43,251 nucleotides of DNA, from NCBI GenBank assembly GCA_017620885.1, contig JAGAUF010000056.1, forward strand, positions 1 to 43,251, in the 5' to 3' direction. The DNA comes from Muribaculaceae bacterium. GTDB taxonomy: Bacteria; Bacteroidota; Bacteroidia; Bacteroidales; Muribaculaceae. The position numbers and the translations under genes were made by a program. Shown in pieces: positions 16,337 through 24,475 of this stretch; the first letter of the stretch is position 1, and every line of letters begins with the position of its first letter. The notes under the pieces are model-generated. The model ran no database searches. It was not told the DNA's origin and was given only the letters and a program-made list of their open reading frames with translations.

Positions 16337-17134
16337 ATAAAGAAAAGATACTTACTTTGGTTTTTAGGCCTAACAGGTAAAAGTGTTCAGAATGTAATCA
16401 GGGAACAGAGTCAGCTTGAACGTTACATAAAGGACTTAGATAAGAACTTATCTGAAATTAGTATAGATATTTCTAAAAGGTATGGCAGTTTAAACTTGAC
16501 AGCGACAAATGAAGGTATAGACTATCTTTTACAGTGGCCTGACCTACTAAGATGTATGTTAGCTTTAGGAGCACAAACACTTACAATTAGGGGTTCTGAA
16601 AAGTCTATGTATGGAAAACTTTTTGAAAAGTTTGTTTTAGGCTCTACCCTGACAATTTTAGGTTTTGATTATATTAATAGAGAAACTCCTAGGCATACTA
16701 ATGTTTTTTGGCTATCGGAAAGACTTGATAAAAGGGAAAGCGATGCTACTGCCCTTCTTAGAGCAGGCTCAGGAATAAGGTTTGATATAGGCTTCATAGG
16801 AAGGGGTAACACTGAAGTTCGTTTAGATAAAGTTAGTAGATTTGAAAGGGAAATGGAAAGGAACGGCTTTAAAAGCAATACTATAACTATAATTCTGATA
16901 GACACTATTGGAGAAAAAAGCCGAATAGAAGATATGGCTAAGAATATCGATGGTCATATTATACAGATTAGTGGGACTTATTGGGTTCATAAGCTCGCTG
17001 AAACAATTAAAGCTGCTTTCCCTTTCTATAATAATCCCCTTCTTCATATCAGCAAAGAGCAATCTTTGCAGTATTTAAAGGATCGGATGTCTGATATAGA
17101 TTTATCCAAGTTTCTTACTACTCCGATAAAATAG
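16337..17134 (+). pseudogene. 5'-truncated restriction endonuclease remnant, CfrBI-like
   Basis: The frame is open from 16337 to the TAG at 17134, about 265 codons, but begins just after an in-frame TAG. It contains no ATG or GTG that could start it before a TTG at 16496. The translation is continuous and protein-like from the first codons (LLWFLGLTGKSVQNVI onward), so an N-terminal part has been lost. The phrases YGKLFEKFVLGSTLTILGF, GSGIRFDIGFIGRGNTEVRLDK and SRFEREMERNGF recall the CfrBI family of type II restriction endonucleases. That family call is from memory and needs a profile search. No cognate methyltransferase is in the window. The base composition is much more AT-rich than the neighbours, which suggests transfer. 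Confidence 0.5.
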
Positions 17135-17397
17135 GGATTATATAAATTGCAGGGAAGACTTTAAGGGCTTATTCACACAGCGGTGGCTTCTATCTTCAGA
17201 AAAATACCACGATATTCGGAAGACTGTTCTATGTCTAATATGCTTATTTAGAAAAGAAAGAGTATGTCTCAGTAATATTGTCAAATAAATGAAGTTATTC
17301 AACCTACTTATTTTGGGCAAGCTTATATAAGAAAATTAGTCCAAATTTTAAATGTGGTTTAAATAATATGGGATAGCAATTCATATTTTTAAAATAA
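17135..17397. other. AT-rich non-coding remnant region
   Basis: About 260 bases without a credible gene, between the restriction-enzyme remnant and the promoter of the small lipoprotein gene. The composition is strongly AT-rich, like the remnant. I see no terminal inverted repeats, transposase fragment or tRNA. Confidence 0.4.
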
Positions 17398-17428
17398 TTT
17401 GGATTCTCGGATTTTTTTCTTAATTTTA
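17398..17428 (+). promoter_or_regulatory. Promoter of the small lipoprotein gene
   Basis: TTTGG at 17398-17402, then 18 bases, then TAATTTTA at 17421-17428, a one-base deviation from TAnnTTTG. It is about 24 bases before the ATG at 17452. The presence of a promoter suggests the downstream gene was functional recently. Confidence 0.55.
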
Positions 17429-17451
17429 TGCGAACTTAAATATAAAGAGGT

Positions 17452-17879
17452 ATGAGAAAGTTCTATTAATTTGCGGATTGCTTGGTTTGCTGACAGGATG
17501 TTCAAACGAACTTCCACCGACTCCTGTGCCGAATACACAAGAGATTATAGTCGATTTCGAAGATAAAGACAGTGCAGATCGAGAATGTCTTGTCGGAATC
17601 AATCCTGCTGAGGCAGATGCGTCAGATAATTTCAGAGTCTATACTCTCAATATCCCTTCTGTGGGAGGAACGTATGTGGTAAGTGTATCGTGGAAAGATT
17701 ATCCCGATGTTATCAATCCCGTGGATAAGCTGACAATGACGAGCATTTATTCTCCGATGAGTCAGGAAAGAATTAATTTGAAAAAAGAATTTAGTTCTTC
17801 CGATCTGGAAAGAAGCGGTATTGAAGAGATAAACGTCGTTTCGGAGTCGGAATGTCGCCTGATGTTTTTTTGTGGTTAG
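17452..17879 (+). pseudogene. Small lipoprotein gene with an apparent frameshift in its signal peptide
   Basis: The ATG at 17452 reads MRKFY and then stops. The downstream frame, moved by one base, continues without break from VLLICGLLGLLTGCSNELPP to the TAG at 17879. Adding a single A to the AAA run at 17457-17459 would give MRKVLLICGLLGLLTGCSNE, a textbook lipoprotein signal. This is therefore either a one-base deletion, a sequencing error or a slippage switch. The mature part (about 120 residues) is acidic, with predicted beta strands (TYVVSVSWKDYPDV), and I recognise no family. A TTG at 17478 could start a shorter form, but its signal would be too short for export. An upstream promoter is present. 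Confidence 0.55.
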
Positions 17880-17977
17880 ATCGATTGTATTCCGGTGTAA
17901 TGTTTGTTGTCCGCAAATTACTGAAATGTGATAATGAATTATTGAAAAACAATAAATGTTAATTCTTTTGTAATAAA

Positions 17978-18009
17978 TTTGGATGTCGTGAGATTTTTTA
18001 CTAATTTTG
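17978..18009 (+). promoter_or_regulatory. Promoter of the M16 peptidase gene
   Basis: TTTGG at 17978-17982 and TAATTTTG at 18002-18009 are 19 bases apart, a full consensus match. The predicted leader is about 155 bases. It contains an 11-codon ORF (18116-18151) that I do not consider meaningful. Confidence 0.8.
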
Positions 18010-18169
18010 CACTGTGATATTGGATAGAAGGCGTTAAACCATTGTGTCGCACCTCTGTCAAATTTTCACAAGTAGCCGATTGAAGCCGGTTTTATCATAA
18101 AGATTTATCCGGGATATGGCGCAGAGAACCGAATATCGTGAAAATCAATAACTAAAAAACAATACAACA

Positions 18170-20992
18170 ATGGTAAAGAGAATTTTAAGCTTGGCTTGCA
18201 TGCTCGCAATGGTTGTAGGGATGTTTGCCCAGCAGCAGCCGCAAATGACGCCGCTGCCTCTGAATCCGGAAGTGAAGCATGGCGTATTGCCCAATGGCCT
18301 TACGTATTACATTCTTCACAATGAAGAACCGAAAAACCGTGCCAATTTCTACATTGCGCAGAAGGTTGGTTCGACGCTTGAGACTCCGGAGCAGCTCGGT
18401 CTGGCTCACTTCCTTGAGCACATGGCATTCAATGGTACGAGTCATTATCCCGGCAAGAAGATGCTGGAGTATCTTCAGTCGAAAGGTATCCGCTTCGGCG
18501 CTGACATCAATGCGTATACATCGTTTGACGAAACAGTGTATAACATCAACAATGTCCCGACGTCTGATAAGGCGTTGATGGACTCTGTTCTGCTGATTCT
18601 CAATGACTGGAGCGGCAGCATTCTTCTTGAAGAAGATGAGATAGATGCCGAGCGTGGCGTGATTCAGGAGGAATGGCGCCAGCGCAACGATGCCAACAAT
18701 CGTATGCTGACTGCCGTTCTGCCTCAGGTGTACGACGAATATCAGTATCAGCAGATGCCTATCGGCAAGATGGAAGTCGTAATGAACTTCAAACCGGAAG
18801 TTCTCCGCGCTTACTATAAGAAATGGTATCGTCCGGATCAACAGGGCATCGTTATCGTCGGCGATTTTGACGCTGCCGAGATGGAGAAGAAGGTTATCGA
18901 ACTTTTCTCAAAGATCGTTATGCCCGAAAACGCTGCTGAGCGCACTTATCCCACCGTTTCTGACAACGAGGCTCCTAAATACGCCTTCTATGAGGATCCG
19001 GAGCTGCGTCAGGCTCAGGCTCGCGTTTCGTTCAAATATGACAAGATTCCCTTCGAGATGCGCAACACCGTTGAGGCATATATGCAGGAGAATGTCATTG
19101 AACAGCTGACGTCGATCATGATTAATAACCGCCTCGAAGAGTACGGTATGACGCCCGAATGTAAATATGCCGTAGCAGGTATCGGTTTCAATCCGTTCCT
19201 CGTAGCCAAGACGAAAGGCTCATTTGACGTAGTCGCTATCGGAAAGGGTAACAACGTCACCGAGGCTATGAACGATGCACTGGCAGTAGTGGCGCGTGCA
19301 TGCAAGACCGGTTTCACCGACAGTGAGCTGGAGCGTGCAAAGAGTGAGGTAATGGCCAATTATGAGAAATCATACAACGAGCGCAACAAGACCAACAGCG
19401 AGGCTCACGCAAGAGAACTGATCCGCGCGTTTATCGACAATGAGGCCGCTCCCGGCATCGAGACTGAATATCAGATTATCAAGCAGGTTCTGCCGATGAT
19501 CCCCATTCAGGCCTTCAATGAATTTGCCAAGACGCTGATGACTCCCACCAATCAGGTGATCATTATCTCGCAGCCCAAGACTGCAGACTCTACAGTTCCC
19601 GTAAAGGAGACTGTAATTGCCAACGTGGAGAATGCGCTTAACGCAGAATATGAAGCTATGGCCGAAGAGAAGCTGACAGAGCCTCTGATCGACCCTGCAA
19701 AGATGTCCGCTCCCGGTAAGATTAAATCGACGAAGCAGAACGCCAAGCTCGGAACGACTGAGATGGTTCTCTCCAACGGTGCCAAGGTGATTGTAAAACC
19801 GACCGATTTCGCTTCTGACGAAATCCTCTTCACGGCGTTCAAGAACGGCGGAAAGCGTTCATACGATAAGAGTCAGGCCGCTAACGTCGCTCTTGTAGGT
19901 GATGTTTACAATTATGCAGTGCTCGGCAACTACGACATAATCAAGATGCGTCGTTTCCTCTCAGGCAAGAAAGTAAGCCTCGGCTATGAAATCGGAAATG
20001 CCACCAACATCCTTAACGGCTCTTCTACGAAGACCGACCTTGAGACGTTGATGAGTCTTGTCTACGTAACGTTCAATGGCCTTACTCCCGACCGCAAGGC
20101 TTATCAGACGCAGGTAGACGCTTATCGTCCTATGCTCGAACAGGCTATGAGCAACCCGAATTTCATTTTCCAGCAGCGTCTTCGCAAGACGGAATATGGC
20201 AACAACCCGATGATGAACGCCCTTACAGTCGAGACACTCGATGCTGCCAATTACGATGAGATGTTCAAGATGCTTACGGAATCAATGAGCAATGCCGCCG
20301 ATTATACGTTTATCTTCACCGGAAACGTTGATGTGGCTACGCTCAAACCTCTCCTTGAGAAGTATGTGGCATCGCTGCCCGGCACGAAGGCTACTAAGAG
20401 CAAGATCGTCACTTCTCTCAATATGGTACAGGGTCAGGTGAATGATACGTGGCAGCAGCCGATGGAAACTCCTTCGACTACGGTCTACAACATCTACTCC
20501 GGCAAGAATCTGAAATATACCATCGAGAACAGCTTGCAGCTGAATATTCTCGCCGACATCCTCGCCAATATCTACACGGCTACGCTCCGTGAGGAAGAGG
20601 GTGGTACGTATGGCGCTGACGTTGTAGGCCAGATGAATCCGAATACCGGCGAATGGATGATTCTCTACGCATTCCAGACCAACAAGTTGCAGCAGGACAC
20701 ACTGATGACGCGCGCATACGCTGAATTGGTGAAACTGCTTAATGAGGGTGCGAAGGCCGAAGACTTCAACAAGGTGAAGGAAGCAGCCCTGAAGCAGTAC
20801 GAGAATAATTCCCGTACCAACGCTTATTGGAACAATAACCTGCTTTCGTATGCTCGCGGCTGGGATATGATCAGCAATCACCGCGCTGCTATCGAGAATC
20901 TGACGCTTGCCGACTTCAATAAATTTATGAAGGGACTCTATGACGGCAAGAATCGTATTCAGGTTGTTATGGAGGGCGTAGAGGCAAAGTAA
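18170..20992 (+). CDS. M16-family zinc metallopeptidase (pitrilysin type)
   Basis: Exported zinc peptidase of 940 residues, made of two tandem M16 halves. A signal peptide (about residues 1-20, ending GMFAQ) sends it to the periplasm. The inverted zinc motif H80-F-L-E83-H84 lies in GLAHFLEHMAFNGT. Glu161 in DAERGVIQEEW is 77 residues further on, the spacing of the third ligand in pitrilysin-type enzymes. The C-terminal half lacks a zinc site, as expected, and has the substrate-clamp phrase REEEGGTYGADV. Such proteins usually degrade peptides in the envelope. The next gene is another secreted metallopeptidase, so they may act on the same peptides. Confidence 0.92.
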   Translation: MVKRILSLACMLAMVVGMFAQQQPQMTPLPLNPEVKHGVLPNGLTYYILHNEEPKNRANFYIAQKVGSTLETPEQLGLAHFLEHMAFNGTSHYPGKKMLEYLQSKGIRFGADINAYTSFDETVYNINNVPTSDKALMDSVLLILNDWSGSILLEEDEIDAERGVIQEEWRQRNDANNRMLTAVLPQVYDEYQYQQMPIGKMEVVMNFKPEVLRAYYKKWYRPDQQGIVIVGDFDAAEMEKKVIELFSKIVMPENAAERTYPTVSDNEAPKYAFYEDPELRQAQARVSFKYDKIPFEMRNTVEAYMQENVIEQLTSIMINNRLEEYGMTPECKYAVAGIGFNPFLVAKTKGSFDVVAIGKGNNVTEAMNDALAVVARACKTGFTDSELERAKSEVMANYEKSYNERNKTNSEAHARELIRAFIDNEAAPGIETEYQIIKQVLPMIPIQAFNEFAKTLMTPTNQVIIISQPKTADSTVPVKETVIANVENALNAEYEAMAEEKLTEPLIDPAKMSAPGKIKSTKQNAKLGTTEMVLSNGAKVIVKPTDFASDEILFTAFKNGGKRSYDKSQAANVALVGDVYNYAVLGNYDIIKMRRFLSGKKVSLGYEIGNATNILNGSSTKTDLETLMSLVYVTFNGLTPDRKAYQTQVDAYRPMLEQAMSNPNFIFQQRLRKTEYGNNPMMNALTVETLDAANYDEMFKMLTESMSNAADYTFIFTGNVDVATLKPLLEKYVASLPGTKATKSKIVTSLNMVQGQVNDTWQQPMETPSTTVYNIYSGKNLKYTIENSLQLNILADILANIYTATLREEEGGTYGADVVGQMNPNTGEWMILYAFQTNKLQQDTLMTRAYAELVKLLNEGAKAEDFNKVKEAALKQYENNSRTNAYWNNNLLSYARGWDMISNHRAAIENLTLADFNKFMKGLYDGKNRIQVVMEGVEAK

Positions 20993-21031
20993 AAATGACC
21001 CGGACCGTATCGGTCTGATGATACAGAAGAT

Positions 21032-21078
21032 AGTCCCCGGGGATGTGTGCAAACATTTTTCGCCGGGGACTGTTTCTA
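21032..21078 (+). terminator. Hairpin between the M16 and M3 peptidase genes
   Basis: AGTCCCCGG (21032-21040) and CCGGGGACT (21063-21071) form a 9-bp stem with a 22-base loop. The following bases are only moderately T-rich, so it may be a partial terminator or an mRNA-stabilising structure. Confidence 0.45.
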
Positions 21079-21113
21079 TAAAAATCCAATCACTTGATTA
21101 GATAAAAATTCAA

Positions 21114-23258
21114 ATGAAAAAAATCGTAACAGGCTCATTGGCAGCTTTGACAATTATGACATGCGCAGCAATCCCGGCTTCAGGTCGCACAAATCCGCTT
21201 CTGGAGCCATCCACGGCGCCATTCGGGGCCGTACCGTTTGACAAGATTCAGCCGGCCGACTATGAGGAGGCTGTCCTCGAAGGTATCAAGCGTCACAACG
21301 CTGAAATAGAGGATATTGTCAATAATAAGGAGAAACCCAATTTTGAGAATACGATTGTGGCTCTCGACCGTTCGGGACAGCTGCTTAACAATTCGTTTCT
21401 CGCTCTGAGCAACGTGGAGCATGCAACGGGCGATACCGTGCTGATGAATATGATGCAGAAGCTGACTCCGATTCTGTCGGAGCAGGAGACGGCCATCATT
21501 CTCAACGATAAGCTTTTCCAGCGCATCAAGAAGGTGTATGACGACCGTAATAAGTACAAGAATCTGACGCCGGAACAGATGCGCCTGATCGATGAGACTT
21601 ACCGTCATTTTGCCGAAAACGGCGCCAACCTGAAGGGTAAAGACCGCGAGAAATTTGCCGAACTGAGCCGCAAGCTCAGCGACCTGAATCTGCTCTTCTC
21701 GCAGAACGTGACCAACGACACGAAGCGTCCGGAGAATACGCTGTGGGTGACGCGCGAGCAGGTGGAGGGGATGCCTGAATCCATCATTGCAGCTGCGCGT
21801 GCCGACGCTAAGGATGCTCTTGCAGCGCAGGGCAAGCCCGATGAAGAATCGCTCTATATGTTCTCTCTTTTCATGCCGAGCTATTCACCTTTCATCAAGT
21901 ATATGCCCGACAGCAAACTGCGTAAGGAGCTCTATATTAAATACAATCAGCGTGGCAAAGGTGGCGAATTTGACAATACGCAGCTTGTGAAGGATATAGC
22001 CAACACTCGTCTGGAGATCGCCAAACTTTTCGGCAAGAAGAATTATGCTGAGCTGGCTCTTCAAGGCACGATGGCAGGTACTCCGGAGAATGTCTACGCT
22101 CTTCTGAACGATCTGCGCGACAATTATATGCCGGCTATGAAGAAGGAGGTGAAGACTGTAGAGGATTACGCCCGTGAGCAGCTGAAAGATCCTAATTATA
22201 AGCTGGAAGCATGGGACTATAGCTATTGGTCGGACAAGCTTAAAAACGCCAAATATGCCTTCAACGACGAGGACATGAAGCCCTATTTCGAGCTTAACAA
22301 TACAATCGACGGTGTTTTCGGTCTTGCCACTAAGCTTTATGGCTATACCTTCAAGGAGAATAAGGATATTCCCGGTTATCATCCCGACGTGCGTGCTTAC
22401 GAGGTTTATGACCGAGATGGGAAAATCCTCGGTATTTTCTATGCTGATTTCTTTTATCGTCCCGGCAAGTCCGGCGGCGCTTGGATGACTGAATATCGCA
22501 CTGAGACGAAGGATGACAAGGGTAACCGCTCTATTCCGTTCATCTCTATCGTGTGCAATTTTGCCAAGCCGGTCGGTGATCAGCCCGTTCTTCTCACCCC
22601 TTACGAGGTAGAGACGTTCCTTCACGAGTTCGGACATTCCTTGCATGGTTTGTCGTCGCAGGCCACCTACGCATCACTCTCCGGCACGAATGTTTACCAC
22701 GACTTCGTGGAGCTTTTCTCACAGTTTAACGAGAACTTCCTGACTCAGAAAGAATTCCTCGACAGTTTTGCCAAGCATTATCAGACGGGCGAGAATATGC
22801 CGAAGGAATTGCTCGATAAATTCATCACGGCCTCGCAGTATGCCGCCGCTTACGCTTGTGTTCGTCAGCTCGGATTCGGTATCGTAGATATGGCCTATCA
22901 TACGATCGCAGAGCCGATTAAGGACAGCGACAGCATCGAGGTGTTTGAGGCAGAGGCCATTGAACCTGTCAAGGTGTTTGACGCACTTCCCGGAACGGGC
23001 TTCTCTACGTCGTTCTCTCACGTCTTCTCAGGCGGTTATGCTGCTGGCTATTATGGCTACAAATGGAGCGAAGAGCTTGAGGCTGATGCTTTCGAGGCCT
23101 TCCTTGAGAACGGAATTTTCGACCGTAAGACAGCTGATAAATTCCTGAAGATGCTTCAGTCAGGCGGCACCGTCGATCCGATGACGCTTTACGTGGAATT
23201 CCGTGGCAAGAAGCCGACCGCCGACGCTATGATGCGGCGCGACGGCATCAAGAAATAA
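21114..23258 (+). CDS. M3-family metallopeptidase (oligopeptidase A / dipeptidyl carboxypeptidase type)
   Basis: Zinc oligopeptidase of 714 residues, most like Dcp, the peptidyl-dipeptidase that releases C-terminal dipeptides. An N-terminal signal peptide (about residues 1-25) predicts export, unlike the cytosolic E. coli enzyme. The thermolysin-like motif H504-E505-F-G-H508 supplies two His ligands and the catalytic Glu. Glu533 in YHDFVELFSQ is 25 residues later and is the third ligand. The C-terminal GYAAGYYGYKWSEELEADAFEAF is the conserved substrate-binding region of M3 peptidases. A bidirectional terminator follows. M3A subfamily membership is solid, but choosing Dcp over oligopeptidase A is inference. 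Confidence 0.9.
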   Translation: MKKIVTGSLAALTIMTCAAIPASGRTNPLLEPSTAPFGAVPFDKIQPADYEEAVLEGIKRHNAEIEDIVNNKEKPNFENTIVALDRSGQLLNNSFLALSNVEHATGDTVLMNMMQKLTPILSEQETAIILNDKLFQRIKKVYDDRNKYKNLTPEQMRLIDETYRHFAENGANLKGKDREKFAELSRKLSDLNLLFSQNVTNDTKRPENTLWVTREQVEGMPESIIAAARADAKDALAAQGKPDEESLYMFSLFMPSYSPFIKYMPDSKLRKELYIKYNQRGKGGEFDNTQLVKDIANTRLEIAKLFGKKNYAELALQGTMAGTPENVYALLNDLRDNYMPAMKKEVKTVEDYAREQLKDPNYKLEAWDYSYWSDKLKNAKYAFNDEDMKPYFELNNTIDGVFGLATKLYGYTFKENKDIPGYHPDVRAYEVYDRDGKILGIFYADFFYRPGKSGGAWMTEYRTETKDDKGNRSIPFISIVCNFAKPVGDQPVLLTPYEVETFLHEFGHSLHGLSSQATYASLSGTNVYHDFVELFSQFNENFLTQKEFLDSFAKHYQTGENMPKELLDKFITASQYAAAYACVRQLGFGIVDMAYHTIAEPIKDSDSIEVFEAEAIEPVKVFDALPGTGFSTSFSHVFSGGYAAGYYGYKWSEELEADAFEAFLENGIFDRKTADKFLKMLQSGGTVDPMTLYVEFRGKKPTADAMMRRDGIKK

Positions 23259-23310
23259 TCACCGCAATCAGATTGCAAAACTAATAGCGCGAGATAATCA
23301 CAAAAACAAA

Positions 23311-23346
23311 AAACGGGCACAACCTTTTCGGCTGTGCCCGATTTTC
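23311..23346. terminator. Bidirectional terminator between dcp-like and cupin genes
   Basis: A stem of 11 positions with one mismatch (23314-23324 with 23330-23340) closes a 5-base loop. T-rich sequence follows on the plus side and an A-rich run lies on the other. It separates convergent genes. Confidence 0.8.
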
Positions 23347-23361
23347 TATCTTGGCGATTGA

Positions 23362-23811
23362 TTACCATTTAACGGGGTCGGGGAGGATGACGCCATCGGT
23401 GGCATCGTCGGCAGTGAATGTGTTGCCGCGATATTGCACGCAGAGCATAATGAGGGGCTCGGTGCCGTTGTTGCAGACGCTGCGACGACCGTTGGGAGCG
23501 ACGCGCACTACAGATCCTTCCTCAATGGGGAAAACCTGGCCGTCTACCTGAAATTCACCTTTGCCGGAGAGGAAGAAATACAGCTCTTCGTGATTTTTAT
23601 GGGTGTGGAGGAAGCCGGTTTCCTGTCCGGGAGCGAAGACTTGGAATGAGAAGTCTCCACCTGTTGCGCCGACGGCCTGTCCGCCGAATACTTTGCCGGG
23701 GATCTTTACTCCCGGGCCGAGCTGGAGCACATAGTCTTTGATGTCGGCAAGTTTGCCGAAGTTGGCTGCACTGAATTCAGTGCCTTTTGCGATAGTCTGA
23801 ATCTTTTCCAT
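23362..23811 (-). CDS. Cupin-domain protein
   Basis: Single-domain cupin of 149 residues, cytosolic. The conserved barrel spans about residues 45-135. The metal-binding motif is TGFLHTHKNHEELYFFLSG, with His residues and a Glu in the usual positions. The second half has the GSVVRVAPNGRRSV pattern. No fused enzyme domain is seen, so it could be a small isomerase or oxygenase, or a ligand-binding protein; the substrate is unknown. It is transcribed away from an HxlR-type regulator, with a shared 204-bp control region holding a palindrome just upstream of its promoter. This strongly suggests it is that regulator's target. Confidence 0.82.
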   Translation of the reverse strand: MEKIQTIAKGTEFSAANFGKLADIKDYVLQLGPGVKIPGKVFGGQAVGATGGDFSFQVFAPGQETGFLHTHKNHEELYFFLSGKGEFQVDGQVFPIEEGSVVRVAPNGRRSVCNNGTEPLIMLCVQYRGNTFTADDATDGVILPDPVKW

Positions 23812-23839
23812 ATCTTTGGATTATTTTAATTTCGTACAG

Positions 23840-23870
23840 CAAAATTACTGCTTAAAACCGTGTTTGTCAA
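23840..23870 (-). promoter_or_regulatory. Promoter of the cupin gene
   Basis: On the minus strand TTGAC begins at 23870 and TAATTTTG lies at 23847-23840, with 20 bases between TTG and the -7 box. The palindrome at 23873-23898 is directly upstream. Confidence 0.7.
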
Positions 23871-23872
23871 GA

Positions 23873-23898
23873 GGTTACTTTTGACGCTCATAGTAACC
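23873..23898. promoter_or_regulatory. Palindromic operator candidate for the HxlR regulator
   Basis: GGTTACT (23873-23879) and AGTAACC (23892-23898) form a perfect 7-bp inverted repeat with a 12-base spacer, 19 bases centre to centre. That fits a dimeric winged-helix protein on one face of DNA. It abuts the cupin promoter and lies between the divergent cupin and hxlR genes. Confidence 0.6.
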
Positions 23899-23964
23899 TT
23901 TTAGTCAGTATTGGTGATTTTCAGCGGGTTAGAACTGCATTTTTTTTGAAAATTTTTCGCGGCA

Positions 23965-23996
23965 TTTGTGTGTATGCGAAATTGTTAGTAACTTTA
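23965..23996 (+). promoter_or_regulatory. Promoter of the HxlR regulator gene
   Basis: TTTG at 23965-23968, then 20 bases, then TAACTTTA at 23989-23996, one base off TAnnTTTG. The leader before the ATG at 24016 would be very short. Confidence 0.6.
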
Positions 23997-24015
23997 CATT
24001 ATAAAGTGGAAAATT

Positions 24016-24396
24016 ATGATTAGAAAGGAAAGCACAAATTCGATTGTCGAGATTTGTCCGATAAGAAATGTGGTGTCGCGATTTGGCGATAAGTGGTCGT
24101 TGCTGGTATTGCTGACAATAGACGGGGAGAAAATTGTGCGGTTTAACGAGTTGGGGCGGATGATTCCGGATATTTCGACGCGTGTCCTTTCGCGGACGCT
24201 TAAGTCGTTGGAGGCTGACGGACTGATCGATCGCCGGGTTTATGCGGAGGTGCCACCGAAAGTGGAATATAGCCTGACTGAAACCGGGAAATCTCTTATT
24301 CCGATAATCATGGAGCTGACGGAATGGGCGCAGAAGAATATGAATCGTGTTTTGACGCATCGGAGTGAATACGAATCTGCGCAAGCAGCCTTATAA
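24016..24396 (+). CDS. HxlR-family winged-helix transcription regulator
   Basis: Small DNA-binding protein of 126 residues. The HxlR signature is present: Cys14-Pro-Ile, then FGDKWSLLVLLTIDG, FNELGRMIPDISTRVLSRTLKSLEADGLIDRR and VEYSLTETGKSL. These give a winged helix with flanking helices that form the dimer. The conserved N-terminal Cys14 is the residue that senses oxidants, aldehydes or quinones in studied relatives such as HypR and YodB, but the inducer here is unknown. It is divergent from the cupin gene and probably controls it and itself through the inverted repeat at 23873-23898. Confidence 0.9.
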   Translation: MIRKESTNSIVEICPIRNVVSRFGDKWSLLVLLTIDGEKIVRFNELGRMIPDISTRVLSRTLKSLEADGLIDRRVYAEVPPKVEYSLTETGKSLIPIIMELTEWAQKNMNRVLTHRSEYESAQAAL

Positions 24397-24399
24397 TAA

Positions 24400-24437
24400 A
24401 AAATGACAATACGATTTCTTTACCGTATTGCCATTTT
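24400..24437. terminator. Bidirectional terminator between hxlR and the SulP gene
   Basis: A 14-position stem (24400-24413 with 24424-24437) closes a 10-base loop. The one non-Watson-Crick position becomes a G-U pair in the minus-strand RNA. T runs flank both sides, fitting convergent genes. Confidence 0.75.
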
Positions 24438-24475
24438 CAAATATTTAGGTTATCCGTCAGAATGAGGGAGAGGGG

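Noticed and set aside
17899..17961. 20-codon ORF between the lipoprotein gene and the M16 promoter
   Set aside because: It lies upstream of the M16 promoter, has no visible promoter of its own, and is short enough to be chance.
18116..18151. 11-codon ORF in the M16 leader
   Set aside because: It is too short to distinguish from chance and shows no coupling to the next start codon.
20282..21052. 256-codon minus-strand frame opposite the M16 gene
   Set aside because: It is a shadow of a highly conserved gene, with no plausible domain or promoter.
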